Of a DNA stretch of 64,000 bases, positions 36,520 through 45,576 are shown in pieces. The stretch's first letter is position 1. Each line of letters starts with the position of its first letter. The notes below the pieces were generated by a model. The model searched no databases. It was not told where the DNA came from and saw only the letters and a list, made by a program, of their open reading frames with translations. The translations under genes were made by a program, and so were the position numbers. The stretch is from Microbacterium imperiale (GTDB taxonomy: Bacteria > Actinomycetota > Actinomycetes > Actinomycetales > Microbacteriaceae), in contig NZ_JAGIOK010000001.1 of the NCBI RefSeq assembly GCF_017876655.1, positions 2,418,001 to 2,482,000 of the forward strand, written 5' to 3'.

Positions 36520-37536
36520 TCAGCGCGAGACGCCGCCGCGCTCGGGGCCGACAGGAACGACGACCGGTGCGGCGAGATCAACGACCTCCTCGAGCGGTTG
36601 CGAACGCTGCAGGTCGCCCAGTCTCGCTACCGTCTTCTGCTCGATCGCGCTGATGAACTTGCCGTCGCTGGGCGCGTACAGCTCGGGGATAACCTCGCGG
36701 AGAGCGACGTCGTGCAGCTCGACGAGGAGCTCAGTGACAGCGCGGGGGAGGTCTCGGCGCGTCATCGCGAAGTCGGTCGCGTGGTGAAGCTCGCTGAGCC
36801 ACTGCGTTGCGTCGAACCGACTCAGACGGGCGGACTGCGCGCCTTCGAGGGCTGCCGCGGCACCGCGGAACACCTCGTCACCGTCAGCTCGGCGCGCGTC
36901 GAACACCACGTCGCCGTTGCGGCCGATCACCGTCAACTGGTCGACGGCCGACGAGCCTTCTGCCTCTACCGCGAGATCGCGGGTCGCCTCGAACGCGCGG
37001 TCATGAGCTTCTCGGCTGACGAGCCGCGCAAGGTTGCCGGCACGGACGTTGCTCAAGTAGAGGGATGCCACGGAGAGAAGGCTCTCGGCTCTCCGCGATG
37101 CGACGATCGCGACGCGCGTCTGAAACCCCGCGGCCGCGAACCGCGCAGCCGTTCCTACAGCGGCTGTTGGATTTTGAAACGCTCCCTCGAGCAGCAGTGA
37201 ACGCTGATTCTCGCGGGCGTAACGGATGCAGTCGCGCATCCATGCCGCTGTTGCTCGGGTGACGGCGTCGAGTGACTCAGGTGCGCTGGCGACGGAAAGC
37301 GCAGCGAACCGCGGGTGAAATGCGCGCAGATCATCGGCGCCCACAACGGCTGGCGCTTGACCGTGTTCTACGATCAGCGTCCGGATCGCCCTCTGACGTG
37401 CGGTCCCAGGCTGGCCAGCCAGCAGGGTGAGAGATGGTGACTCTTCAGCGTGAGTCGAGCTCTGAAAAACCAGAGGAAGGACGTCGCGCGCCAGTATCGC
37501 GTCGCGCTCACTCGGTTCGAGCTCCCAGCTGGTCAA
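36520..37536 (-). CDS. Zeta-toxin-like protein with an altered P-loop
   Basis: This 338-aa protein follows the zeta toxin plan: an N-terminal helix, the phosphate loop region LLAGQPGTARQRAI (residues 38-51), a D-L-R-A-F-H-P segment matching the substrate Asp region, and LLLEGAFQNP. Active zeta kinases, which phosphorylate UDP-N-acetylglucosamine, have G-K-S/T in the loop. Here positions 46-48 read A-R-Q, so the key Lys is Arg. The protein may therefore be inactive or have a changed function. It overlaps the 131-aa partner gene by 4 nt and lies head-to-head with pglW. Confidence 0.75.
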   Translation of the reverse strand: MTSWELEPSERDAILARDVLPLVFQSSTHAEESPSLTLLAGQPGTARQRAIRTLIVEHGQAPAVVGADDLRAFHPRFAALSVASAPESLDAVTRATAAWMRDCIRYARENQRSLLLEGAFQNPTAAVGTAARFAAAGFQTRVAIVASRRAESLLSVASLYLSNVRAGNLARLVSREAHDRAFEATRDLAVEAEGSSAVDQLTVIGRNGDVVFDARRADGDEVFRGAAAALEGAQSARLSRFDATQWLSELHHATDFAMTRRDLPRAVTELLVELHDVALREVIPELYAPSDGKFISAIEQKTVARLGDLQRSQPLEEVVDLAAPVVVPVGPERGGVSR

Positions 37537-37928
37537 GGCGTCAGCTCCGTAATTCGAACGGCGATTCGGTCAGCGAGCGAATTCACGGCCGCGCGGTCGT
37601 GTCCATCCACGTCGAGGATGTCTCGCTGGAGCTGCTGAAGCTCGGACAACGCAGCTGCCGAGGGCCCAGAGCGTTCGATGGAGGACTGCAGAAGAAGGCT
37701 CGTCAGCAACGTCGCGGACTCGCGCATCGCTTCGTAAGCGACAGCGTCATTGACGCGCCATGCCGATATCCGAGCCACGCGGCCTCCCTCCCTCATCGTA
37801 TCTGCGAGGGTGTCCGCGGCGGGGCACGTAACAGCTGGCGCCGACGGCATAGCCGCGTCGGGCTGCGCGGATATGGTGGAGTCACTGGGTTCTGGAGGGT
37901 ACTGCGGAGATGCGGACTGATTCGCCAC
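37533..37928 (-). CDS. Probable antitoxin partner of the zeta-like protein
   Basis: This protein of up to 131 aa is mostly helical after a disordered Ser/Pro/Ala-rich first 40 residues (then AYEAMRESATLLTSLLLQSS and ELQQLQRDILDV). Small helical partners precede zeta toxins in actinobacteria, and translational overlap supports a pair. The GTG at 37926-37928 would overlap the 5' end of pglW by 19 nt. Internal ATG 37850 would avoid this, and is a real alternative. Confidence 0.6.
   Translation of the reverse strand: MANQSASPQYPPEPSDSTISAQPDAAMPSAPAVTCPAADTLADTMREGGRVARISAWRVNDAVAYEAMRESATLLTSLLLQSSIERSGPSAAALSELQQLQRDILDVDGHDRAAVNSLADRIAVRITELTP
37872..37877 (+). promoter_or_regulatory. Candidate -10 box of the BREX operon
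   Basis: TATGGT lies 32 nt before the pglW ATG, and a GGAGGG ribosome site is at about 37893-37898. The same hexamer precedes the gene at 59727. No -35 is obvious. Confidence 0.35.
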
Positions 37929-40900
37929 TGTGGCGTGTCATGGGCGACGCTGCCCAGGCGCAGGAAGCCGAGGCACTCGACAAGATCCGCCAGCTTCTGC
38001 CCGACGATGGAATCGCCCGCGGATGGGCGAACATCACCTTCACCGACAACCACGGGCGGCTCAACGAGGTCGATGCTCTCCTGCTGACTCGCAACGGTCT
38101 CTTCGTCGTTGAACTCAAGGGGTGGCACGGCGAGATCACCGGCGATCAGCGCATGTGGCGCCTCGGGAACCGCACCGAGAAAAACCCTCGGCTGCTGGCT
38201 AACGACAAGGCGAAGCGCCTCCGCTCTGTCCTATCCGACCTGGCTCGCACCGCAAACCTCCCCAGCAACGTAGTGCCGTACGTCGACGAGGCGGTCGTGA
38301 TGCACGGGCGTCGATCAAAGATCCGGCTCGACCGGTTCGGCGCTGAATCGGTCTGGGCATTGGACGGATCCGAGGTCCAGGGACTTGCTCCCGACCGCGC
38401 ATTCTCGTCGTTGCTCGCGCAACAGCCCACCCGCGAACCAATCGATCTCCCACGCGCCAGACAGATCGACGCGCTGATGGATGCCGCGGGGCTGATGCCG
38501 CGACCCCGCCAGCGCATGATCGGACATTACCCTCTCGACTCGAGCGAGCCGCTCGGTGAGGGGCCAGGCTGGCAGGACTTCCTCGTCAACCATCCCGACG
38601 GTGTCACGAAGCGGCGCATCCGCCTCTTCCCTTACCCGAAGGGCGCGGATCGCGAGACCCGCGCCGCGGTCGACCTGCGGGCACGCCGCGAGTTCCGCCT
38701 CACCGACGGCATCGTGCATTCCGGGATCATCGCCCCGCTCGACCTCCTTACGCCCGAGGAGGGCCCAGCGCTCCTCTTCCCCTACGATCCCGACGAACTG
38801 AGCCTCGAGGACTACCTCTCGCAGCACGTCGATGACCTCACCTTCGAGGCGCGCGAGCGCATCGTGCAAGACCTGACCGAACTCGTCCGTTTCGCGCACG
38901 GCCAGCGGCTCACTCATCGGGCCCTGTCGCCCGTGAGCGTGCGGGTTACCGACACGGGTGACGACTCGGTCACTGTGCGGATCCGGGATTGGGATCTCGC
39001 GCGGCGTCGAGACTCGGAGACCTCCACGGCGACTGTTGTGTCGAGGGGGATCACCGATCTCGTCGGCGTCGTGGATTCCGAGGCGCTCCTCTACCTCGCG
39101 CCTGAAACGCTTCGGAACGCGACCCCCGCGTCGGCGCAGACGCTCGACGTGTACGGCACCGGAGCTGTCGCCTTCACGGTGCTGACCGGAAAGCCGCCTG
39201 CGGCGAACCTGCCTGCGCTCGAATCACTCGTAGCTTCGGACGCGACAGGGCTCGATCCCCGGTCAGTGATGCCGGAGATCTCGGACCGTCTCGCTGGCGT
39301 CATTGCGCAAGCCACCGCGTTCGACGAGATGGAACGCACCCTGGACATCGCAGATTTCCAGGTGGCGTTCGAGGACGCGCGTCGCGAGACGCACGACGAT
39401 GAGCCGATCGTCGCGCAGACGGATCCACTCGACGCATCGGTGGGGGAGATCATCGGTGGCCGCTTCGAAATCGCGCGCCGCCGCGGTTCGGGGTCAACGG
39501 GCGTGGCTCTCGAAGTGCTCGATTACGAGGCTGGTCGTGAGGGCGACATCCTCAAGCTCGCGAAAGACGACGCAGCCGCCGCACGCCTGCAAATCGAAGC
39601 ATCGGTGCTGGATCGGCTGGACCACCCCCGCATCGTGAAGCGCTTGGACGGGCCTCTGCCCGTCGGCACGCGCCAGGGCCTCCTGATGACGGATGCCGGC
39701 ACCGAGACGCTGTCGGACCGCATCCGTCTCGAGGGTCGCGCCACGATCGAGCAGCTCGAGCGTTACGGTGCAGACCTCTTCGAGGCGGTGGCGCATCTCG
39801 AGCAGCGAGGGGTGTTCCATCGCGATATCAAGCCGTCGAACCTCGCCGTCAAGCCCGACCCCGGCACCCGCAAGCCGCGCTTGACTCTGTTCGATTTTTC
39901 CCTCGCGGAAGAGCCGCTCGCGAACATCAAGTCGGGATCGCGGCCTTACCTCGATCCGTACCTCGGCGTGAGTGTGCGGCGGCAGTTCGACTCGGCCGCT
40001 GAACGCTTCGCGGTTGCGGTGACGCTCTTCGAACTCGCCACCGGAGACCCGGTTTGGTGGCCGTCCGGGGATGCGCCTGCGAACGCGACGGATGCGCCGG
40101 TCGTGCAGCCGAGCATGTTCGACACGGGTGTCACTGAAGGCCTCGTCGCGTTCTTCCGCACAGCGCTCGCGCCGGACGCTACCGAGCGGCATCCATCGCT
40201 CGACGCCATGCGCGCGGCGTGGGCAGCCGCTCTCGCCGGGGCGACCATTGACGACGCCATCGCAGAGGCGAACGATGCGAAGGCGGATGCCGCGTCCGTC
40301 GACACCCCGCTGACCGACGCCGGCCTCAGCGCACGTGCGCTCTCGGTTGTGGCTCGGGTCAACGCGACAACCGTCGGCGAGCTACTCGGCGTACCGCCGA
40401 TGGTCATCAATCAGATCCGCGGCAGTGGCGAGCAGGTCCGTCGCGAGATCAGCGCGCGTATCCGACAGTGGCGTGAGCGTCTCGCGCACACGACCACGAC
40501 GACCGAGGTTCCCGCGACAGGTGGACGCCGTGCCGTCGAGAACTTCCTCAGCGGCATCTCGCCCAAACCCGGGGAGTCGCCCGAGGAGCGCTTCAGACGG
40601 TTGCGCAAGGGTGGAACGCTCAAGACGGCGGCCGACGATGTGTCCCGGTGGCTGCGGGACTTCGAGAGCATCGCGACTGTCGAAGAGCTCTCGGCCAAGC
40701 TCCTACGCGAGTATGGGTCGTCCATTGACGATGAGCAGCAGCGGACGAAGGTTGCGACCGCCGTTGTGCAGGCGATCCTCGAACTCGATGCTCGGTACCG
40801 CGATCCGAAGTTCGTTTTCCAGCGGGCGGCTGACCGCACCCGAATCATCGTCGCCTACGCCCCTGAAGATGGCTCGGGCATGACGTTCGACGACGCAGAG

Positions 40901-41968
40901 GCGCACCTCGAGGCAATCCTTCACCGGGCATCGATCATCGATGAGCTCCTCGATGCGGATGACGTCGTACCTGCTGCACGCGTCCGTGAGGCGCTGCGGA
41001 CCGACGAGGAGAAGCCGCTGAGGTTGAGCGATGCTCGCATCGCGCAGCTCGCGATCGGTCTCTCCGCACGAGGTCGGCAGTCGTCGATGGGTGAGGCGTA
41101 TCGAGTGGACTTGTCGCCCGCGAGGGCGGTGGAGCATGCCCTCCGTTCAGCCGCGACGCGCGAGGTGGCAGAGGTCACCATCGAACAGCGTGTGCGCGCT
41201 CGGTTCCCCGCCGTTGACAGCATCCCATCGCGACCTGCGCTCGACGTCGCGGTGAGAGCCGCGATGCCGTATCTCGAATGGCGCAGCGATCTCCGCAAGT
41301 ACGCGATGCGCGCTGCGGACACGAACTCGGCGACCGCGACCGCGTCCTCGACGACGTGGGGACGCGCCACCGGGGACGACGCTGTGGTGGCTCGACTGCA
41401 GGCGTCGCTGCGAGAACGAAGTGCACTGGCTCTTGTGTTGACTCGGCGGAGACCGACGTCGCTCGTGACGACGATGCTCGCCCACGCCTACGACACGCGT
41501 GTCATCGATCTTGCAGACCTTGCATTGGATGCACTGCGTGAGACCGCCGCCGACAAGAACATCCAGTGGAATGTCGTGCTTGATGCAGATCGGCCGGATG
41601 CCGGCGGCACCGCCCAGCGAAACCTGCAGCAGCTGGCTCGCCTCGCGATCGTTCCTCGATGGAATGAGCTGATGGAATCGCCACAGCCGCTTGTGCTCAC
41701 CAACGCGGCGGTGTTCGGTCGGCTTGGCCTCGTCGATCTGATCGCGTCGGTGATGGACATGTCGACCTCGCGCGCCGCGGCCCGTTGGTTCGTCCTTCCG
41801 CGTCCACTCACGGGTAGCACCCCCGATCTGGACGGCGTGCCGATGCCGTTCGGTGCGGATGGTTGGCTGGAGCTTGCCGTCGATGCCCTGCAGTTGGGCG
41901 ACAGCGAGTCGGCGGCTCCCCTCTCAGCTGCGACCACCGCTCTCACCAGAAAGGCCAGCGTCTCGTGA
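37910..41968 (+). CDS. pglW: BREX-2 serine/threonine kinase PglW
   Basis: This 1352-aa protein is the first gene of the type 2 BREX (phage growth limitation) operon. The N-terminal NERD nuclease-related domain shows FVVELKGWHG (E68, K70). A kinase-like domain follows at about residues 205-460, in which the catalytic loop reads H-R-A (336-338) rather than H-R-D and the DFG position reads D-W-D, so it is probably a pseudokinase. A second kinase domain (about 513-770) looks complete: K549, HRDIKPSN (637-644) and DFS. A helical C-terminal half contains an HhH-like LLGVPPMVINQI segment. It is needed for Pgl phage resistance in Streptomyces; its target is not settled. The stop overlaps the pglX GTG. 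Confidence 0.92.
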   Translation: MRTDSPLWRVMGDAAQAQEAEALDKIRQLLPDDGIARGWANITFTDNHGRLNEVDALLLTRNGLFVVELKGWHGEITGDQRMWRLGNRTEKNPRLLANDKAKRLRSVLSDLARTANLPSNVVPYVDEAVVMHGRRSKIRLDRFGAESVWALDGSEVQGLAPDRAFSSLLAQQPTREPIDLPRARQIDALMDAAGLMPRPRQRMIGHYPLDSSEPLGEGPGWQDFLVNHPDGVTKRRIRLFPYPKGADRETRAAVDLRARREFRLTDGIVHSGIIAPLDLLTPEEGPALLFPYDPDELSLEDYLSQHVDDLTFEARERIVQDLTELVRFAHGQRLTHRALSPVSVRVTDTGDDSVTVRIRDWDLARRRDSETSTATVVSRGITDLVGVVDSEALLYLAPETLRNATPASAQTLDVYGTGAVAFTVLTGKPPAANLPALESLVASDATGLDPRSVMPEISDRLAGVIAQATAFDEMERTLDIADFQVAFEDARRETHDDEPIVAQTDPLDASVGEIIGGRFEIARRRGSGSTGVALEVLDYEAGREGDILKLAKDDAAAARLQIEASVLDRLDHPRIVKRLDGPLPVGTRQGLLMTDAGTETLSDRIRLEGRATIEQLERYGADLFEAVAHLEQRGVFHRDIKPSNLAVKPDPGTRKPRLTLFDFSLAEEPLANIKSGSRPYLDPYLGVSVRRQFDSAAERFAVAVTLFELATGDPVWWPSGDAPANATDAPVVQPSMFDTGVTEGLVAFFRTALAPDATERHPSLDAMRAAWAAALAGATIDDAIAEANDAKADAASVDTPLTDAGLSARALSVVARVNATTVGELLGVPPMVINQIRGSGEQVRREISARIRQWRERLAHTTTTTEVPATGGRRAVENFLSGISPKPGESPEERFRRLRKGGTLKTAADDVSRWLRDFESIATVEELSAKLLREYGSSIDDEQQRTKVATAVVQAILELDARYRDPKFVFQRAADRTRIIVAYAPEDGSGMTFDDAEAHLEAILHRASIIDELLDADDVVPAARVREALRTDEEKPLRLSDARIAQLAIGLSARGRQSSMGEAYRVDLSPARAVEHALRSAATREVAEVTIEQRVRARFPAVDSIPSRPALDVAVRAAMPYLEWRSDLRKYAMRAADTNSATATASSTTWGRATGDDAVVARLQASLRERSALALVLTRRRPTSLVTTMLAHAYDTRVIDLADLALDALRETAADKNIQWNVVLDADRPDAGGTAQRNLQQLARLAIVPRWNELMESPQPLVLTNAAVFGRLGLVDLIASVMDMSTSRAAARWFVLPRPLTGSTPDLDGVPMPFGADGWLELAVDALQLGDSESAAPLSAATTALTRKASVS

Positions 41969-44900
41969 TCGACTCCGCTGCTCTGCTCGCTGACCTCAAG
42001 CGCGAACTCAAGACGTTGGAGGCGGACCTGCGGGTGCGCGCAGAAGATCCTGAATCCCCTTGGGGTTCGCGGCTCAGGGATGAATACGGGCGTGCTCAGG
42101 CGCGGGAGCGAACGGGGCTCGCGTGGATCGATTGGCGCGACGGGCAAGTGGCGCAGGCGGGTGTCGCATGGATCATTGCGACGGTGTTCATCCGTTTCTG
42201 CGAAGACAACGGATTGCTTGCCGGGGCGACGCGTGACGGGCGCTCGGTGGCTCAGCCTTGGATCGCTGGGCCTGGCGATGGGCTGGAGCGCGCGGTGGAG
42301 AACGAGGCCGCCTTTTACGCGGCGGCGCCAACCATGACCTCGCGAGACTGGCTGCAGCAAGCGTTCGGCACACTCGCCGACCTGCCGGCTGGCGCCCCGC
42401 TCGTCGACCGGAAACACTCGGCCGTCTGGCACGCCGAGATCTCGGCGACCGCAGCAGATGGGCTGCGCGACTTCTTCCGCCGCACGACACCCGGTGGGGA
42501 GCTGGTGCACGACTTCAGCGACCCGCAGCTGGGCACGCGATTCCTCGGCGACCTATACCAGGACCTCTCCGATTACGCGAAGAAGACATTCGCCCTGCTG
42601 CAGACGCCAGACTTCGTCGAGGAGTTCATCCTCGATCTCACGCTCACACCTGCAATTCAGGAGTTCGGTCTCACCGGTCTCAAGGTGATTGACCCCGCGT
42701 GCGGCTCAGGACACTTCTTGCTCGGTGCGTTTGAACGGCTGATGGCGGACTGGAGCGCATCCGCGCCAGGCCTGGACCGGGGAGACCGCGCTCAGCGCGC
42801 GCTTGACTCGATCCACGGGGTCGACCTCAACCCGTTTGCCATCGCGATCGCGCGCTTCCGCCTCACGGTCGCGGCGATCAAGGCGGCGGGGATCACCACT
42901 CTGGTCGCCGCGCCCGCGTTCCGCTATCACCTCGCCATCGGTGACTCCCTGCTCGGTGGACAGAGCCCGGAAGCGAAGCTCGACATGGGCGACGGCGAGT
43001 ACTTCGCCTATCAGGCCGAAGACCTCCAGGAGCACGCGAACATCCTCGCGCCGGGGCAGTACCACGTGGTCGTCGCGAACCCGCCGTATATCCAGCCGCC
43101 GGACGCGCGGCTGCGCGACACGTATCGTGCTCTCTACAGCACCTGCCACGGAAAGTACGCGCTCTCAGTTCCGTTCATGGAGCTGCTCTTCCGCCTCGCG
43201 AAGCAACCAGATGCGGCCAGCGGCGCCGGACATGTCGGGCAGATCACGTCGAACTCGTTCATGAAGCGAGAGTTCGGCAAGAAGCTCATCGAGCAGTTCC
43301 TGTCGGGCAAATACACCGGCACGACTCGCCCCTCCTATGTCGACCTCAGTCATATCATCGACACTTCAGGCGCCTACATTCCAGGTCACGGGACGCCGAC
43401 TGTCATTCTCGTGGGCCGGCCGCGCAGGCCGCAAACCGACAAGGTTAGTGCAGTGCTCGGTGTGCGTGGAGAGCCGGGGCAGCCTGCGGTGCCGTCGCAG
43501 GGCTTGGTATGGACGGACATTGTCGCTCACGTGGATCAGCCGGGATACAACGGCCAATATGTCACCGTGTTGGACGCTCCGCGAGCGACGTATGCGAGCT
43601 TTCCTTGGTCGCTGTCCGGAGGTGGGGCCGGCGAACTTAGGGCACAGCTCGAGGCAGCGGGCGCGACGCGCCTTGGGACAATCCCATTCCGGATCGGTGT
43701 TTTCGGGGTGCTTGGTGCGGACGAGGCATTTATTACACGATCGGATGAGGTGCGTCGCGTTGGCGAGCCGAATTCGTTCCGCCCGCTGGTAGTGGGCGAC
43801 GCGGTGCGAGACTGGTCAATTGGACAGACGGAGCCGACATTCTTTCCCTACAACGCGCAGCACATACTGCAGCCTCTGGAGGACTTTCCCAAACAGGCGA
43901 GGTCGATGTGGAGAGTGCGAACTGAGCTGGGCAACCGCGCTACATTCACGCGAGGAACATACTTCTCGGACGGTCGCCCGTGGTACGAGTGGCACCAGAT
44001 TCCCCAGGACATAGGTGCATCTGGCTGGACCATCACTTTCGCGTTCGTCGCGACGCACAACCACTTCATCTTGGACCGAGGTGGCAAAGTCTTCAACCGT
44101 TCAGCGCCGGTGATCAAGCTTCCAGCGGACGCCACCGAGGACGATCACTTCGACCTGCTCGGCGTGCTGAACTCCTCTACCGCCTGCTTCTGGCTCAAGC
44201 AGGTCAGTTATCCCAAGGGCGGAGATCCGATGGGCACGGGCGGAGCGCGCGTCAGCCTTGAGCCCTGGAGTGATCGCTACGAGTTCACGGCCACCAAGCT
44301 TGAGGAGTTTCCGCTTCCGCCGGTCTCAACGCGGGAGATCGCTAAGCGATTGGACACACAGGCGAGCCAACAACGGGCTGACTCTCCGCGAGCGACTCTC
44401 GCGGGCAGCGCGCGGGACATTCGCCGGGCGCTTGATGAAGCACGGACTCGCTGGGGCGAGGCTCAGCGGGCGCTAGTGTCGCTTCAGGAGGAGCTTGATT
44501 GGCAAACCTATGTCGCCTACGGTCTCGCCGATCAGGCGCTGGCTCCGGCATTTGATCAACTGGTGCCGATTGATGCGAACGAGCGCGTGATGGAGGTTGG
44601 ACTAGCACGAGAGGTTGTTCCAGGGTGGGAGAACACTAAGTGGTTCCAACGTCACGGTCGCGCCGCCAATCTTGCTGGGCCGAATTCGGAGTGGCCACCT
44701 GCTTATCGCGAACTATGGTTCAGTCGTTACTCGGCGATTCAGAGCAACCCCTCACTTCGAATGCTGGAGCGCCCTGAGTACAAACGGCGATGGGCCGGAC
44801 CCTCGTGGGATGAACTTCAGGCGAGTGCGGTGAAGGACGCGCTACTGGATCGGTTGGAGTCGCCCGAGCTGTGGCGCGACGGCGCGGGCCGACCGCTGGC

Positions 44901-45576
44901 AAGGTCCGCAGCTCAAGTCGCCGACGACCTCCGCCGCGACGAGCGAGTACGCGAGCTGCTGACGATTCACACCGGCTCACCCGACTTCGATCTGACGGCC
45001 GAGATTGGCAAGCTCCTTTCGAACGAGGCAGTCCCGCCGTTCGCGCCCCTGCGCTACAAGCCCGCGGGGATTGAGAAGTTTCGAGCATGGGAACGCACGT
45101 GGGATCTGCAGCGCGCAGAAGACCGGGGCGAGCGGGTCGACGTTCCGGTGCCTCCCAAGTACGGCCAGGCTGACTTCCTGAAGTCGACATACTGGACGGC
45201 ACGAGGAAAGCTCGACGTGCCGAAGGAGCGGTTCCTCTCGTTCCCTGGGGCTCGACTTCCAGATGACGCAACCGAGCTCTACGGGTGGGCAGGGTGGGAC
45301 CACTCAGAGCGAGGGCAGGCCATTGCACGTCTCGCCAATGAGTTGTCGCGTGCGGGCGCGCCGGAAGACCAGGTGGTTCCGCTCCTCGGCGGGTTGATCG
45401 AACTGCAGCCGTGGCTCGACCAGTGGTACAGCGGCATCGACGAGCGGTCGGGCGTCAGCCCGGCATCCGCCGTGTCGGCTGCCACCACCGCCCTGCTTGG
45501 ACGCCTCGGTATTGGGGTCGACACCGTTCTCGCCTGGCGCCCGGCGCCCGCGACTCGTGGAAGGAAGAAGGCATGA
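41965..45576 (+). CDS. pglX: BREX-2 adenine-specific DNA methyltransferase PglX
   Basis: This 1203-aa enzyme is an N6-adenine methyltransferase with motif I DPACGSGHFLLGAF (about residues 243-256) and catalytic NPPY (372-375). It also has a target-recognition region and a long C-terminal helical tail. In BREX it marks host DNA and is required for exclusion of phage. The GTG at 41965 (GTGA overlap) is the first start in frame after pglW; the frame is open upstream but only as a pglW shadow. Its stop overlaps the pglY ATG by 4 nt. Confidence 0.94.
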   Translation: MIDSAALLADLKRELKTLEADLRVRAEDPESPWGSRLRDEYGRAQARERTGLAWIDWRDGQVAQAGVAWIIATVFIRFCEDNGLLAGATRDGRSVAQPWIAGPGDGLERAVENEAAFYAAAPTMTSRDWLQQAFGTLADLPAGAPLVDRKHSAVWHAEISATAADGLRDFFRRTTPGGELVHDFSDPQLGTRFLGDLYQDLSDYAKKTFALLQTPDFVEEFILDLTLTPAIQEFGLTGLKVIDPACGSGHFLLGAFERLMADWSASAPGLDRGDRAQRALDSIHGVDLNPFAIAIARFRLTVAAIKAAGITTLVAAPAFRYHLAIGDSLLGGQSPEAKLDMGDGEYFAYQAEDLQEHANILAPGQYHVVVANPPYIQPPDARLRDTYRALYSTCHGKYALSVPFMELLFRLAKQPDAASGAGHVGQITSNSFMKREFGKKLIEQFLSGKYTGTTRPSYVDLSHIIDTSGAYIPGHGTPTVILVGRPRRPQTDKVSAVLGVRGEPGQPAVPSQGLVWTDIVAHVDQPGYNGQYVTVLDAPRATYASFPWSLSGGGAGELRAQLEAAGATRLGTIPFRIGVFGVLGADEAFITRSDEVRRVGEPNSFRPLVVGDAVRDWSIGQTEPTFFPYNAQHILQPLEDFPKQARSMWRVRTELGNRATFTRGTYFSDGRPWYEWHQIPQDIGASGWTITFAFVATHNHFILDRGGKVFNRSAPVIKLPADATEDDHFDLLGVLNSSTACFWLKQVSYPKGGDPMGTGGARVSLEPWSDRYEFTATKLEEFPLPPVSTREIAKRLDTQASQQRADSPRATLAGSARDIRRALDEARTRWGEAQRALVSLQEELDWQTYVAYGLADQALAPAFDQLVPIDANERVMEVGLAREVVPGWENTKWFQRHGRAANLAGPNSEWPPAYRELWFSRYSAIQSNPSLRMLERPEYKRRWAGPSWDELQASAVKDALLDRLESPELWRDGAGRPLARSAAQVADDLRRDERVRELLTIHTGSPDFDLTAEIGKLLSNEAVPPFAPLRYKPAGIEKFRAWERTWDLQRAEDRGERVDVPVPPKYGQADFLKSTYWTARGKLDVPKERFLSFPGARLPDDATELYGWAGWDHSERGQAIARLANELSRAGAPEDQVVPLLGGLIELQPWLDQWYSGIDERSGVSPASAVSAATTALLGRLGIGVDTVLAWRPAPATRGRKKA

